Below are positions 36,598 to 45,846 of a stretch of 64,000 bases of DNA, one piece after another. The first letter of the stretch is position 1. Each line of letters starts with the position of its first letter. The DNA is from Atopobium sp. oral taxon 416 (GTDB lineage Bacteria; Actinomycetota; Coriobacteriia; Coriobacteriales; Atopobiaceae): assembly GCF_018128285.1 (NCBI RefSeq), contig NZ_CP072380.1, forward strand, positions 682,001 through 746,000, read 5' to 3'. The translations under genes were made by a program, and so were the position numbers. The notes under the pieces are model-generated. The model did no database searches. It saw nothing but the letters and a program-made list of their open reading frames with translations, and had not been told where the DNA came from.

Positions 36598-36889
36598 AAA
36601 ACCTCTGGAGGAAGTCGCGCTCGACGGTGAGCTGCCTGATCGTCTTCAGGGCTTCGTCGTACTTTCTCTGCGCGGCCTCCTCCTGCTCCTTTCTCTCGCG
36701 CTCCTCCTTCGTCCTGCCGAATATGCTGTCGGCGCCTGCAAGAAGCTCGTCCCTCCATGCAGCGGCGAGCGACGGGCTCACGCCGTGCTTGGCTGCCACC
36801 TGCGAGAGCGTCTCCTGCTCCTTCGCGACCTCCAGCGCGACGGCCATCTTGAAGCTCGCGCTGTATGTCTTCCTCGTCGTCTTGGACAT
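36566..36889 (-). CDS. IS3-B OrfA (transposase HTH subunit)
   Basis: A 107-aa protein, MSKTTRKTYSASFKMAVALE onward, with a helix-turn-helix (SQVAAKHGVSPSLAAAWRDE) and a C-terminal coiled coil (ERERKEQEEAAQRKYDEALK). It overlaps OrfB by about 31 bp in another frame, so the active transposase would arise by programmed -1 frameshifting. GGAAG precedes the ATG. Confidence 0.8.
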   Translation of the reverse strand: MSKTTRKTYSASFKMAVALEVAKEQETLSQVAAKHGVSPSLAAAWRDELLAGADSIFGRTKEERERKEQEEAAQRKYDEALKTIRQLTVERDFLQRFCDRNGYDPKA

Positions 36890-36993
36890 CTCTTCCTCGC
36901 AATCTGTGTCCCCTGGACACATCTTTGCGGGATTCGGAAGGATGGTCAAATCGGTGTCTCAGAATCGGCGGCCATATCACCGGAAGAGAGGGG

Positions 36994-37022
36994 GGCCGGC
37001 AGGGACATCGTCCCTGCCGGCC
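36994..37022. terminator. Strong GC hairpin near the IS3-B end
   Basis: GGCCGGCAGGGAC (36994-37006) pairs with GTCCCTGCCGGCC (37010-37022) over a 3-base loop, followed by TTTCCC. It can stop transcription entering from either side. Confidence 0.65.
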
Positions 37023-37262
37023 TTTCCCATGTTCCGCAGCAGGTCTAGCTGTAGGACAGAGTATAACAGCTGTTGCTATTTGAAATTCGACTTACCCTTT
37101 CAGTCTGGTATATGAGTGACTGGTAAGCTCGTCTGGTAACCAGAATCATCCATTCGTGGTACCGCCTGTCATCGGTGACGGTACCGCAGGCCCCCTCCCT
37201 GTAACATCCGCTGCATGGCATCCAATAGGGGATGCCACGACAGCGGAAGGGGCTGATACCCT

Positions 37263-37470
37263 ATGACCAAGCACAAGGCATTGATGCTAGCAGTGGCGAG
37301 AGGAGGGATGAGCCAGTCGCAGATAGCCGCATCGCTCCATGCGAACAAGCAAGACGTATTGGCGGCAGCGAAGGCAGTGAAGGAGCACGGGCTCGATGCC
37401 GCCCAGATAGAGGGAATGGATGCGGCATCGATCGAGAAGAGGTACTTCCCGAAGGAGAGACACAGGCCCG
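37263..37470 (+). pseudogene. istA: istA N-terminal fragment (IS21)
   Basis: MTKHKALMLAVARGGMSQSQ with IAASLHANKQDVLAAAKAVK is the IstA helix-turn-helix; MDAASIEKRYFPKE matches the IstA segment that follows. The frame then runs into the IS150-like OrfB sequence. The DDE domain is absent. Confidence 0.75.
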
Positions 37471-37673
37471 TGCCTCGGTCGTTGCCTCCTTCGACGGCAG
37501 CCAGGGGAGATACGGATACCGCCGCATCGCCTCGGAGACCGGCCTCGGCAAATGGATCGTGAGGAAGATCATTGAGCTGTAATCTTTTGGTGGACAGTGG
37601 GATTCAGGGACTGGCAGCAGATATGCTCTGTCCAGATACCCACCTACCAACACCAGCAGATTGAAGAGATGAG

Positions 37674-38944
37674 ATGTCGGTGAGCGCAAGCGAGATAGAG
37701 AAGGCAAAGTCCCGCACGAAGTCGGAAACACCCAAACACTACACTGAAGAAGTATTGCCTTGAGGCCATCGAGTACTACAGGAAGGCACGTGAGGTCGAT
37801 CCGAAGAAGAGCATCAGGGAGTGCGCCGCAGAGCTTGGAATCAACGACAAGACCTTAAACGACTGGATCATCAAGCACAGCAAGACCAAAAGGGTGACCC
37901 AGGAAAGGATCGACGAGCACAAGCAGCTCGACGCAGTGAACAGGCGCATACACGAGCTCGAAAGCGAGAATAAGTTCCTAAAAAAGAGGCAGCCTTCTTC
38001 GCCAGAAGCCTCTGTTGAAGGACAGGTTTTAGCTCATGCTGGAGAAGAGGGCAACCTACAGCGTCTCGATGATGGAGCGCGTACTGGAGGTGAGCAGGGC
38101 TCACTTCTACAGATGGCTCAAGGCCAAAGGCGGTGGCGAGGATCCGTGGGGTCCCCTCAAGGAAGCCATCTGCGCGATATGGGAGGAAAGCGACAGGCGC
38201 TTTAGCTTTTGCAAGGTCTGATCCAAGCTCACAGGCGACCCAAAGTTACGCAAAATTTACAGGCACGACCCGCTACCGCGTGCGCAGGTGCATGGCTAAG
38301 CTTGGGCATCTGCGGCATCTGATCCAATGCATCCAAGAGGACGATACTGCCCGCACCTGATACCCCCGAGCGCAGCGCCCTCACCCGGCGCGGCTTTTCG
38401 TGTCTTGTGCCGACAGCCAAGCTCGTGGGCGATATAACCTATCGCAGGACCACGGCAGGCTTTATATATCTTACCGTCGCGCACGATCTGTGCACACACA
38501 TGGTGGTGGGCTGAAGCATACAGGACAACATGAGGGCAGGCCTTGTTGTCTTTGCCCTGAAGATGGCATATTCGCGCGGATACGTGGCTGGAGGGGCCAT
38601 ATTCTAAGCAGCCCAGGCAGCCAGTACATAAGCTCAGAGCTGGCCGCCTGCTCAGCCGTACCCGACGTGAGGCTCTCCGTGGGGAGAACCGGAAGCTGCC
38701 ACGACAATGCGCTCGCCGAATCGCTTTTCGCCACGCTCAAGAACGAATGGTACTACCATAAGCGCCTCTTAGACGCATCCACGACCAAGCACAAGGCACA
38801 CGAGTTTAATCGAGTCGTACTACAACCGCTTCCGCCCGCATAAGTCCATAGGAGATCGCGTACCGGCAGAGGTGATGCAGGAGTTCTTCGAGCGCCTCGA
38901 GAGAGGCCTTGCGTCCCGATCCAAAGGCGATGCAGACCGCATAA
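37674..38944 (+). pseudogene. IS3-A transposase OrfA/OrfB, copy 3
   Basis: Same arrangement and lesions as copies 1 and 2: OrfA start MSVSASEIEKAK then a frameshift at HYTEEV, a TAG before LMLEKRA, the TGA in VVG-stop-SIQ and LSSPGSQY in place of HSDRGSQY. The C-terminus EFFERLERGLASRSKGDADR is in a different final frame from the other two copies. Confidence 0.8.
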
Positions 38945-38951
38945 AAAATCT

Positions 38952-40465
38952 GGTTCAATCCTAAAAGCTGTGGGCGAATGCCAGCGGCATAGCGCCCTCA
39001 GAGACAGAAGAGCGGCCATCCTCTAGAATCTTGCATCGCAACATGTAGACTCCGAAGAAGGATGGAGCGCTGACAAGTGTAGCATCCACGGCAGCCCAGC
39101 TGTCCGCCGTTTCCCATACCGATGAGATGTGTGCTCCCGGCTTCCTCCGCATTCCCTCCCATCTGGACGGATTCATGCAGGCAGGCTGGCTGCGAGGGAA
39201 GCCCCCTCATGCCCCTGCTGCGGAAAGGCCATGGAGGGCAACGGGCAGGTCCCCATTGCGCTTCGGCACCTCCCTTTGGGCATGGAGAGGGCAAGGATCG
39301 AGGTCTTGCGGCCAAGATGGGCATGCAGGGAATGCGGGGCCTCCAGCATCGAGGATGTTCCCTTCAGGGCGCCAGGGCAGCGCATCACGCTGCCTCTGCT
39401 CACGTTCGTGTGTGACCTGCTTGCCCTGGGGCAGACCCTCAAGGCGGTATCGCTCACGGCAGGCCTTAACAGAAACGTCGTGAAAAAGATCGACAGGGCA
39501 AGGCTCTCTGGGCTCTACACGGAAGGCGAAGGCAGCAGGCTGAAGCTCAGGAAGCCCAAGCGCCAGGCCCGCTATCTGGGCGCAGACGAGTTCAAGCTGC
39601 ACAATGCCCGCCGCTGGGTCACCGTGATCATCGACCTTAAGATGGGCCACGTGCTCTGGCTCGCCTATACGAAGAGGAAGCAGGTCGTGTATGACTTCTG
39701 CGACTTCGTGGGCAGCGAGTGGATGTTGTATGTGGAGGCAATCGCCTGCGACATGAACGCCGACTTCGAGCGCGCATTCCTTAAGCGCCATCCGCATCTG
39801 GACATCGTCTACGACTACTTCCACCTCATCAAGAACTTCAACGAGAAGGTCATCTGTAAGGTCAGGAAGGATAAGCAGGCAAGGCTTAAGGGACGATGGA
39901 GACAGCGAGGCTGCAAGGTCCCTCAAGCACTCCACATACATCCTCAAGTCCTGTGCGGACACCAGGAAGAGGAAGGAGCGCGATGCACGGACCGGCAAGG
40001 TGGTATCAAGGGGCAGCGCCCTTTTCGGCAAGCAGGAGGTCCTGCAGAAGGGAGGGGCCAGGGAGCGCTACAAGGAGCTGATCTCGCAGAACGAGCTGCT
40101 TGCCGCCTGCGACATCGCGGGTGAGATGCTCTGCCGGGCGTATGCCTACCGGCAGGAGAAGCGCATGCGCGATGCCATGGAGAGGGTCGTCGAGGTCTGC
40201 CGCGGCACCGGCGACAGGCACTTCGAGTGGTTCGCCAGGCTCGTTGAGAGCCACATGGACGGCATCGTCGCGCATGCCAGGCACCATATCAGCAGCGGCA
40301 AGGTCGAAGGCACGAACCAGATGATCAAGACGCTCAGCAGGGCAGGCTAGGAATACCCCGACGACGAGTACTTCTTCCTCAAGATATTCGATGCGAGCAG
40401 GCGCTACTCGAAGCCTTCCGGGGCTGCGGCATGATAGGCCCACACACAGGTTTCAGGACTGAACC
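38952..40465 (+). mobile_element. ISL3-family element (ISL3-A), full length
   Basis: 1514 bp with terminal repeats beginning GGTTCAATCCT and GGTTCAGTCCT and an exact 8-bp target duplication AAAAATCT (38944-38951 and 40466-40473). It lies in the 3' end of IS3-A copy 3. Partial copies are at 26930-28340 and 47902-48780. Confidence 0.92.
39129..40437 (+). pseudogene. ISL3-A transposase, frameshift and stop
   Basis: Zinc ribbon CPCCGKAM and WACRECG, then LGADEFKLHNARRWVTVIID (first Asp), YVEAIACDMNADFERAFLKR (second Asp) and KNFNEKVICKVRKDKQARLK. A frameshift near 39890 continues in GGARERYKELISQNELLAAC and HISSGKVEGTNQMIKTLSRA, which contains the Glu. A TAG at 40348-40350 precedes YPDDEYFFLKIFDASRRYSK. 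The same TAG is present in the partial copy at 47902-48780. Confidence 0.85.
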
Positions 40466-41191
40466 AAAAATCTGAGATTCCTCTGTCCATTATATTGACA
40501 GAGCTCGCATGAAGGAGGAGGGCCTCGAGGCGAAGGCGGCGAAGAGGCGCAGGCGCTACAGCTCCTATGCAGGCGAGATATCGGATGCCTCGGACAACCC
40601 TGCTCAGGGACGCAAACGGCGCCCACCATTTCGGCGCCGATGCCCCCAACGAGGTATGGATCACGCACGTCACGAAATTCAGGATCCCTGACGGCAAGGC
40701 CTACCTCTCTTCCATAGTCGACTGCTTCGACGGCATGCCCATAAGCTGGAGCGTCTCCTGCTCTCCCGATGCCGAGATGGCCAACTCGTCGCTTCTCGGC
40801 ACATGCAGCCAGCTCGGGGAGGGCGAGCATCCGATCGTCCACAGCGACCGCGGCTGCCACTACAGGTGGCCCGGATGGATCGGCATCTGCAGCGAATATG
40901 GCCTCAGGAGATCGATGTCGCGCAAGGGCTCAAGCCCCGACAATGCCAGGGCGGAGGGACTGTTCGGAAGGCTGAAAGTGGAGTTCTTCTACGGATGCGA
41001 CTGGACGGGAGTCACGATGGAGAGGTTCATGGAGCTTCTGGACGAGTATCTGGTATGGTATCGGGACGAGAGGATCAAGAGCGATCTCGGATACAGGAGC
41101 CCCATGCAGTACCGGAAGGATCTGGGGCTGGCAGCGTAGGAATCAAGTCCAAATTAACCACCGCAGTCCCATCGTAACAACTGATCTATTC

Positions 41192-41939
41192 ATGCGAAAT
41201 ATACACCTGTTCAGGCAGTTTTGCATCAAGGCGATGGGCGACAGGCTCCACGAGATGATAGACGATTCCGAATGCGACGATATGGCCCTCGAGGAGCGCA
41301 TCAAGATCCTGCTGGATGCAAAGCTGTCCGCAAGGCATGGGTGCAAGGTCGCAAAGCTCACAAGGAAGGCAGGCTTCAAGCTGCCGGCAGTCTGCGTGGA
41401 GGATATCGTCTACCTGCCGGAGCGAAAGCTCAGCAGGGACCGTGTCGCAAGGCTGATCGGGATGCAGGTGGGTGGGAAGGGCCGAAGTGGTCCTGCTCAT
41501 ATCGAAGACGGGCTGCGGGAAGAGCTTCCTGTGCCAGGCGCTGGGCAACGCAGCATGCAGCAAGCTCATCCCCACGCGCTACTTGCGCCTCGCCGACGTG
41601 TTCGACAGGCTTAACCGCTCGAGGGCATTCGATGCCGCCTCCTACTATAGCTTCATGGATGACCTGAAGAGCGTCCAGCTCCTGATCCTGGACGACTTCC
41701 TCACCACTCCGATTACCACGCAGAATGCAGTCGACCTCTTCGAGATCCTGGAGGGACACAACGAGAAGGTGGCCACGCTCATAGCCTCCCAGCTGGAGCC
41801 CCATGAATGGTATCTTTGGATAGAGGGCGAGTCGATGGCCGACTCGATCCTGGGCCGCGTCGCATCCGCAGCGAGGCGCTACGACCTCGACGGTCCTGAC
41901 ATGCAAAGGTATTTCGCGAAGGACATGCCCGAGCTGTAG
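41192..41939 (+). pseudogene. istB: istB ATPase helper (IS21), frameshifted
   Basis: First frame: MALEERIKILLDAKLSARHG, RKAGFKLPAVCVEDIVYLPE. A frameshift near 41470 leads to VVLLISKTGCGKSFLCQALG (Walker A), SVQLLILDDFLTTPIT (Walker B) and HEKVATLIASQLEPHEWYL-type sequence, ending RYFAKDMPEL at 41939. Full length otherwise (about 248 codons). Confidence 0.85.
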
Positions 41940-42044
41940 CGGTACCGCCCCGCATTGCCTGCGGTACCGTTCAGAAGATGCCCGTGGTACCAAATTACCT
42001 GACAGCGGTTACCACGGGCGTTTACTAGTCATATGAGGCTATAC

Positions 42045-42968
42045 TCAAAGTCTGTCTATTTGAATATATTTCTTATACTTTTCTACATGAGAAAAATTAC
42101 CAAGTCCCGGACTCTCCACAATATTTGAACCTACAGCTTGGCATAAGACTAATGCCTCCTCAATAGCAGTCTGATCATTAAACCATACCGATAAAAAGCT
42201 GCCGAGGGTGCCATCACCTGCACAGGCACTGGAAAGAACCGAAATTGGCAGTGTATTTTTTGCTCGCCATATTGACTCTCCATTTGAAAAGTAGGCTCCG
42301 CTGGCCCCTAAGGTCAGAAGAACGTTCTTAGCGCCATGCTGATGAAGATATTGCATCGCATATTTTGCACTTTTATCGTCCTTGACATCAATATTGAAAA
42401 TGTCCCGCAGCTCATCATCATTTGGCTTTATGAGTAGAAGCCCTTTTCCAATCAAAGTTCTTAGTTGAAGACTCGATATATCAAGAACAACCTCACCCCC
42501 ACGTAATTTAACGGTATCGATCACTCGACTAAGAAAATTATTCGATGTCCCAGGTGGTAAGGATCCTGATACCACTAGGCAATCTAGATTCTTGATATTT
42601 TCAAGAATTTCGATCATTTGTGATTCTTCTGCAGCATCTATTGTTGTGCCTGCATTCACAAATTTATATTCTGCACTTGACGATGTAGAGAGAAATAAAT
42701 TTACACGTGTAATACCTTTGCAATGTACTGGAATCACATGAACGCCCCATTGTTCAGCACCTGAAATTATGTAATCTCCAGTAAAACCTGCGAAGAATCC
42801 TAAAATACTGGTATCACAACCAAAGTGCTTCAAGGTAAACGAGACGTTAAGACCCTTCCCATTTGGAGTAAATACGGCATCTCTAGTTCGTATCACAGAA
42901 TTTGGTTTGACAACGCCGCACGTTTCATTTAGATCAACTGCAGGATTAGCCGTTAATGTATAAATCAT
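42045..42968 (-). CDS. PfkB-family sugar-phosphate kinase (1-PFK / tagatose-6-P kinase type)
   Basis: A 307-aa ribokinase-fold enzyme from ATG 42968 (AGGAG eleven bases upstream). N-terminal substrate motif ANPAVDL and GKGLNVSFTLKHFG, anion-hole and catalytic motif SACAGDGTLGSFLSVW (GAGD-like, with the conserved Asp), and LLIKPNDDEL. The FruK/LacC subfamily phosphorylates fructose-1-P or tagatose-6-P. It starts 8 bp after the dehydrogenase stop, last in the PTS operon. With the aldolase at 34621 it would supply the bisphosphate substrate. The first Gly of GAGD is Cys-Ala here, a modest departure. Confidence 0.85.
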   Translation of the reverse strand: MIYTLTANPAVDLNETCGVVKPNSVIRTRDAVFTPNGKGLNVSFTLKHFGCDTSILGFFAGFTGDYIISGAEQWGVHVIPVHCKGITRVNLFLSTSSSAEYKFVNAGTTIDAAEESQMIEILENIKNLDCLVVSGSLPPGTSNNFLSRVIDTVKLRGGEVVLDISSLQLRTLIGKGLLLIKPNDDELRDIFNIDVKDDKSAKYAMQYLHQHGAKNVLLTLGASGAYFSNGESIWRAKNTLPISVLSSACAGDGTLGSFLSVWFNDQTAIEEALVLCQAVGSNIVESPGLGNFSHVEKYKKYIQIDRL

Positions 42969-42975
42969 GAGGCAT

Positions 42976-44043
42976 TTACTCCTGATCAAAATTAACAACT
43001 ATGCGATAGGAGCTTCCCTCAATAGCCTTTTCAAAAGCATCCTTAACTTGACTTTCATGATATATACCGCTTACAAAAGGTTTAAGGTTTACAATACCCC
43101 CGGAAACTAATGCAGCCGCACGAACAAAATCTCTAGAATTTGAGTTAGCTGTACCCAATGTTTTAATTGACCAACTATGCATCCAACCTGCATCAATTGG
43201 AACAAGTTTGCTCTCACCTGATCTCGGATGAATGGAACTATACAAGATAACCTTTCCTGCATTCGAGACACATGTATATGCTTCTTGGAGAACAGTAGGG
43301 AACGGAGTTGTGTCAAAAACCACTTGACACTTTAATCTATGTGTATATTCCAAAACTTTTTCTGTAAGGTTTTCATTAGATGGATCAATCACATAATCGG
43401 CGCCATTCTTCTTTGCTAAATCAGCACGCTCTTTATTTATCTCGGAAACAATTACAACTGCACCACGCTTTTTCGAAAGCTGCACATGCAATTGTCCCAT
43501 GATCCCACAGCCAATAATAAGAACGAAATCGCCGAGTTGAATGTCTGCTGTCTCCACGCTATGTACGACACATGAAAGAGGCTCAATTAATGAGGCTTCC
43601 TGTGGAGAAGCATTGTAATACTTAAATAGACTATGAGTATTTACAAGCATATACTCAGATAAGCCTCCCATACCATGATATGGCAGACCTTCTAGCTGCA
43701 AGCTGTGACTAAAGTGGCTGCAAGTCTGCTCTTCAAAAGTCTTGCAATAATAGCAATCGCCACAAGGACAGGTATTTCCCACAACTACCTTATCTCCTAC
43801 TGCCCATTCTCTTGTGTTTATGTCTTCTCCAAGCTCAACAATCGTACCTGAGGTTTCATGCCCACCGATGAATGGGTATTCAACATTATTTACTCCTGTA
43901 TAGACACGCTGCTCCCACGTACAAAGCGCACAACAATCTATTTTGACGAGTACTTTATTGCCATATGCGTGCGGACGTTCGCATTCTTCAAGCGATATAT
44001 CATTAATGCCATGAAAAACTGCAGTTTTCATCAGTTCACTCAT
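42976..44043 (-). CDS. Zinc-dependent medium-chain alcohol dehydrogenase (hexitol-phosphate dehydrogenase-like)
   Basis: A 355-aa MDR enzyme. Catalytic zinc ligands lie in CALCTWEQR (C40 region) and GGHETSG; the structural zinc is held by CPCGDCYYCKTFEEQTC. The NAD-binding loop VLIIGCGIMGQLHVQ follows. GatD and related enzymes oxidise galactitol-1-P to tagatose-6-P; sorbitol and threonine dehydrogenases look similar. Position between PTS IID and the PfkB kinase supports oxidation of a PTS-imported hexitol phosphate. SD AGGAGAATG is present. Base composition is AT-rich like its neighbours. Confidence 0.82.
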   Translation of the reverse strand: MSELMKTAVFHGINDISLEECERPHAYGNKVLVKIDCCALCTWEQRVYTGVNNVEYPFIGGHETSGTIVELGEDINTREWAVGDKVVVGNTCPCGDCYYCKTFEEQTCSHFSHSLQLEGLPYHGMGGLSEYMLVNTHSLFKYYNASPQEASLIEPLSCVVHSVETADIQLGDFVLIIGCGIMGQLHVQLSKKRGAVVIVSEINKERADLAKKNGADYVIDPSNENLTEKVLEYTHRLKCQVVFDTTPFPTVLQEAYTCVSNAGKVILYSSIHPRSGESKLVPIDAGWMHSWSIKTLGTANSNSRDFVRAAALVSGGIVNLKPFVSGIYHESQVKDAFEKAIEGSSYRIVVNFDQE

Positions 44044-44115
44044 AGGTTCATTCTCCTTGTGCTAGTAACATATCTCTTATTTATTTAATGTTAAATGTTT
44101 CCGATAGCATATAAG

Positions 44116-44979
44116 CTAAGCAACTGGTGTCAAAATACCTAGAGCACCAAGAACAGCAGCAATCAGTACGATTATCAGCAGAACACGAGTTGATTTCATC
44201 TGCTTAACTTTAAGCATGTACCAGCATCCTAAAGTGAAAGCAAGCGGAAGAAGACCAATCAGCAAATGGTCGAGTACGTCTGTTTGAATATTAAGTGATG
44301 CTTCTCCTATTACAATAGAGAAATTAGCTGAGGCAGTAACGTATTGTGCAGCAAGTGCGCCTAATACTATGGAACCCATGATAGAAGCTGCAGTAATAAG
44401 ATTCTGGATTCGACCGCTGCCCAGCAAACGCTCAACGCCACCTCTGCCCTGTTTATAGCCTGTCATGAACATGAAATAGCCAATAGAAGTTTGAATGACA
44501 AACATTGAGATAGCAAAAAATATTGCACCCGCTGAAGATCCCCCACTTGCAAGGGAGACACCAATTGCAAGTAAAATGGGGGATAAGGTACCTTGCCACA
44601 AAGTATCACCAATACCAGCCATAGGACCCATAAGCCCGGTTTTTACTGCAGAGATAGCTTCACCTGTAATAGCTGGGTTATTAGCTTTTTCTTCTTCCAT
44701 AGCAAGAGCCAGTCCATTGACCATACCACCATAATGCGGTTCCGTATTGTAAAACTCCATATGACGCTTCATAAAGTCAATCTTGGCTTGCTTATTTCTA
44801 GGATAAAGTTTATCGTGTATATGGGACATCGAGAAGAGAAGGCCAGAAGCTTGCATACGTTCATAATTGTAATTAGCGTGACTAGCAAAAGTCCATTTCC
44901 AGAACGTTCTCGTGACATCAGATTTAGATAAAGATACGCGTTTTTCTGTTTGCGTATTAGTTTGAGCATTTGCCATCAT
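44116..44979 (-). CDS. PTS mannose/fructose/sorbose-family IID component
   Basis: A 287-aa membrane component. It starts MMANAQTNTQ at 44979 (an in-frame ATG at 44994 would place the AGAAGG ribosome binding site inside the gene). Family features: NYERMQASGLLFSMSHIHDK, MVNGLALAMEEE, GLMGPMAGIGDTLWQG near the middle and hydrophobic C-terminal helices. IID with IIC forms the sugar channel of the mannose-class PTS. The gene overlaps or abuts the IIC stop at 44991. Confidence 0.9.
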   Translation of the reverse strand: MMANAQTNTQTEKRVSLSKSDVTRTFWKWTFASHANYNYERMQASGLLFSMSHIHDKLYPRNKQAKIDFMKRHMEFYNTEPHYGGMVNGLALAMEEEKANNPAITGEAISAVKTGLMGPMAGIGDTLWQGTLSPILLAIGVSLASGGSSAGAIFFAISMFVIQTSIGYFMFMTGYKQGRGGVERLLGSGRIQNLITAASIMGSIVLGALAAQYVTASANFSIVIGEASLNIQTDVLDHLLIGLLPLAFTLGCWYMLKVKQMKSTRVLLIIVLIAAVLGALGILTPVA

Positions 44980-44990
44980 TATCATCCTTC

Positions 44991-45833
44991 TCACTCAAAA
45001 TCAGCATCAGAATCATCAGAAGCGACATCATCTGAGACATTTGCAGCCACAGGAGCTGCTTGAATCCGTTGTTTCTGTTGAGTAGAAATATTGTTCATAA
45101 CCCCAGTAATAAGGGAAGCTGCGATACCAGCCAAAATAGCCAGAGGGAGAGTGCTTAAACCAGAATATGCTGAGATGACAAAACCAAAAATAAATAATGG
45201 AATTACATAGGAACGATCGAGAGAACGTAAGTTCATACCAATGCCGATAGCTGGTAAAATGCCACCAATAACCTGCAATGTCTCAAGCGGACGTCCTTGC
45301 AATGTATTAATAATGTTTGTTACAACACCAGATCCGTAATACACACCGAGCATTACAGGAATTGTACCAATCAAAAAAGCAACTATTTGAGGAGGAACTA
45401 AATGCCAGAATGTCAACGCTTTCATGTCGCCTCTGTCAGCTGCTCGATCGCACATATGTACAAACGGTACATCAACCGTCATGTGTACAACCCAAACGAT
45501 AGTCCCAAGCAATCCTATTGGGGTTGCAATTGCGATTGCAGTATTGGGGTCTACATTTGCCGCAAGGGCAAGTGCAGTGCCAAGTGTTCCAGCTAAGCCT
45601 GGGTCAGTTGGTACAGATCCTCCTGCTGAAATATACGCAATATATGGCAGTTGAATAGCAGCACCAATAAGAGCTCCCTGCATCGGATTACCTAAAATGA
45701 GGCCGGTCAGAAGACCACCTACTAGTGGTGTTCTAAGAATTGTTGAGCCAAGTAACGTAGTCCAAGGTGTTCCGTTGATGCTTAAGTAATACACAACACC
45801 AACGAGAAATGCTTGAAATAGTGTAATATGCAT
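44991..45833 (-). CDS. PTS mannose/fructose/sorbose-family IIC component
   Basis: A 280-aa integral membrane permease with about seven hydrophobic segments, beginning MHITLFQAFLVGVVYYLSIN. TPLVGGLLTGLILGNPMQGA and IQLPYIAYISAGGSVPTDPG are typical of IIC proteins. The acidic tail (DDVASDDSDADFE) is unusual. It lies 13 bp after IIAB and directly precedes IID. Confidence 0.9.
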   Translation of the reverse strand: MHITLFQAFLVGVVYYLSINGTPWTTLLGSTILRTPLVGGLLTGLILGNPMQGALIGAAIQLPYIAYISAGGSVPTDPGLAGTLGTALALAANVDPNTAIAIATPIGLLGTIVWVVHMTVDVPFVHMCDRAADRGDMKALTFWHLVPPQIVAFLIGTIPVMLGVYYGSGVVTNIINTLQGRPLETLQVIGGILPAIGIGMNLRSLDRSYVIPLFIFGFVISAYSGLSTLPLAILAGIAASLITGVMNNISTQQKQRIQAAPVAANVSDDVASDDSDADFE

Positions 45834-45846
45834 AAGCCGTCTTTCC

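Larger units (their letters stand above)
35700..36990 (-). mobile_element. IS3-family element (IS3-B)
   Basis: OrfA and OrfB on the minus strand with the classical 31-bp overlap in different frames. I could not fix the exact termini. The element follows the aldolase region directly and is close to functional. Confidence 0.7.
37573..40507 (+). mobile_element. IS3-A, copy 3 of 3, carrying a nested ISL3 element
   Basis: Ends TGAGCTGTAATC (left) and the complement of CGAGCTCTGTCA (right), with a 3-bp direct repeat CAT at 37570-37572 and 40508-40510, the usual IS3 duplication size. Without the 1514-bp ISL3 insertion and its duplication the element would be about 1413 bp, matching the other copies. 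Confidence 0.88.
37480..41139 (+). pseudogene. OrfB transposase of element X, split by IS3-A copy 3
   Basis: Left piece SQGRYGYRRIASETGLGKWI ends VRKII; the right piece resumes MKEEGLEAK and RRRRYSSYAGEIS. After a frameshift near 40580 the integrase core follows: APNEVWITHVTKFRIPDGKA, HSDRGCHYRWPGW (second Asp), SPDNARAEGLFGRLKVEFFY (Glu) and WYRDERIKSDLGYRSPMQYR. In the first block the expected WITDVT Asp reads His, so the first catalytic acid is also lost. Confidence 0.8.
37475..41171 (+). mobile_element. IS150-like IS3-family element (X), interrupted
   Basis: Pieces at 37475-37572 and 40508-41171 join into one OrfB once IS3-A copy 3 is removed. The right terminus is TTAACCACCGCAGTCCCA (41154-41171). 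OrfA and the left end are missing. Confidence 0.75.
37100..42030 (+). mobile_element. IS21-family element split by nested insertions
   Basis: The left part (about 37100-37470) and right part (41172-about 42030) share internal repeats containing GGTACCGCAGG, and GTGGTAACC/GTGGTACC-type blocks in inverted orientation near each outer end, as in IS21. The left part holds the istA start and the right part istB. The middle consists of an IS150-like element, IS3-A copy 3 and ISL3-A, and most of istA is missing. Confidence 0.7.

Noticed and set aside
38400-38520. TGA read as tryptophan in IS3-A (VVG-stop-SIQ), hinting at recoding
   Set aside because: The same ORFs contain frameshifts, a TAG and a lost catalytic Asp, and neighbouring intact genes use TGG for Trp and TGA as a stop (for example dozens of Trp codons and the tacA stop). 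Simple decay explains it.
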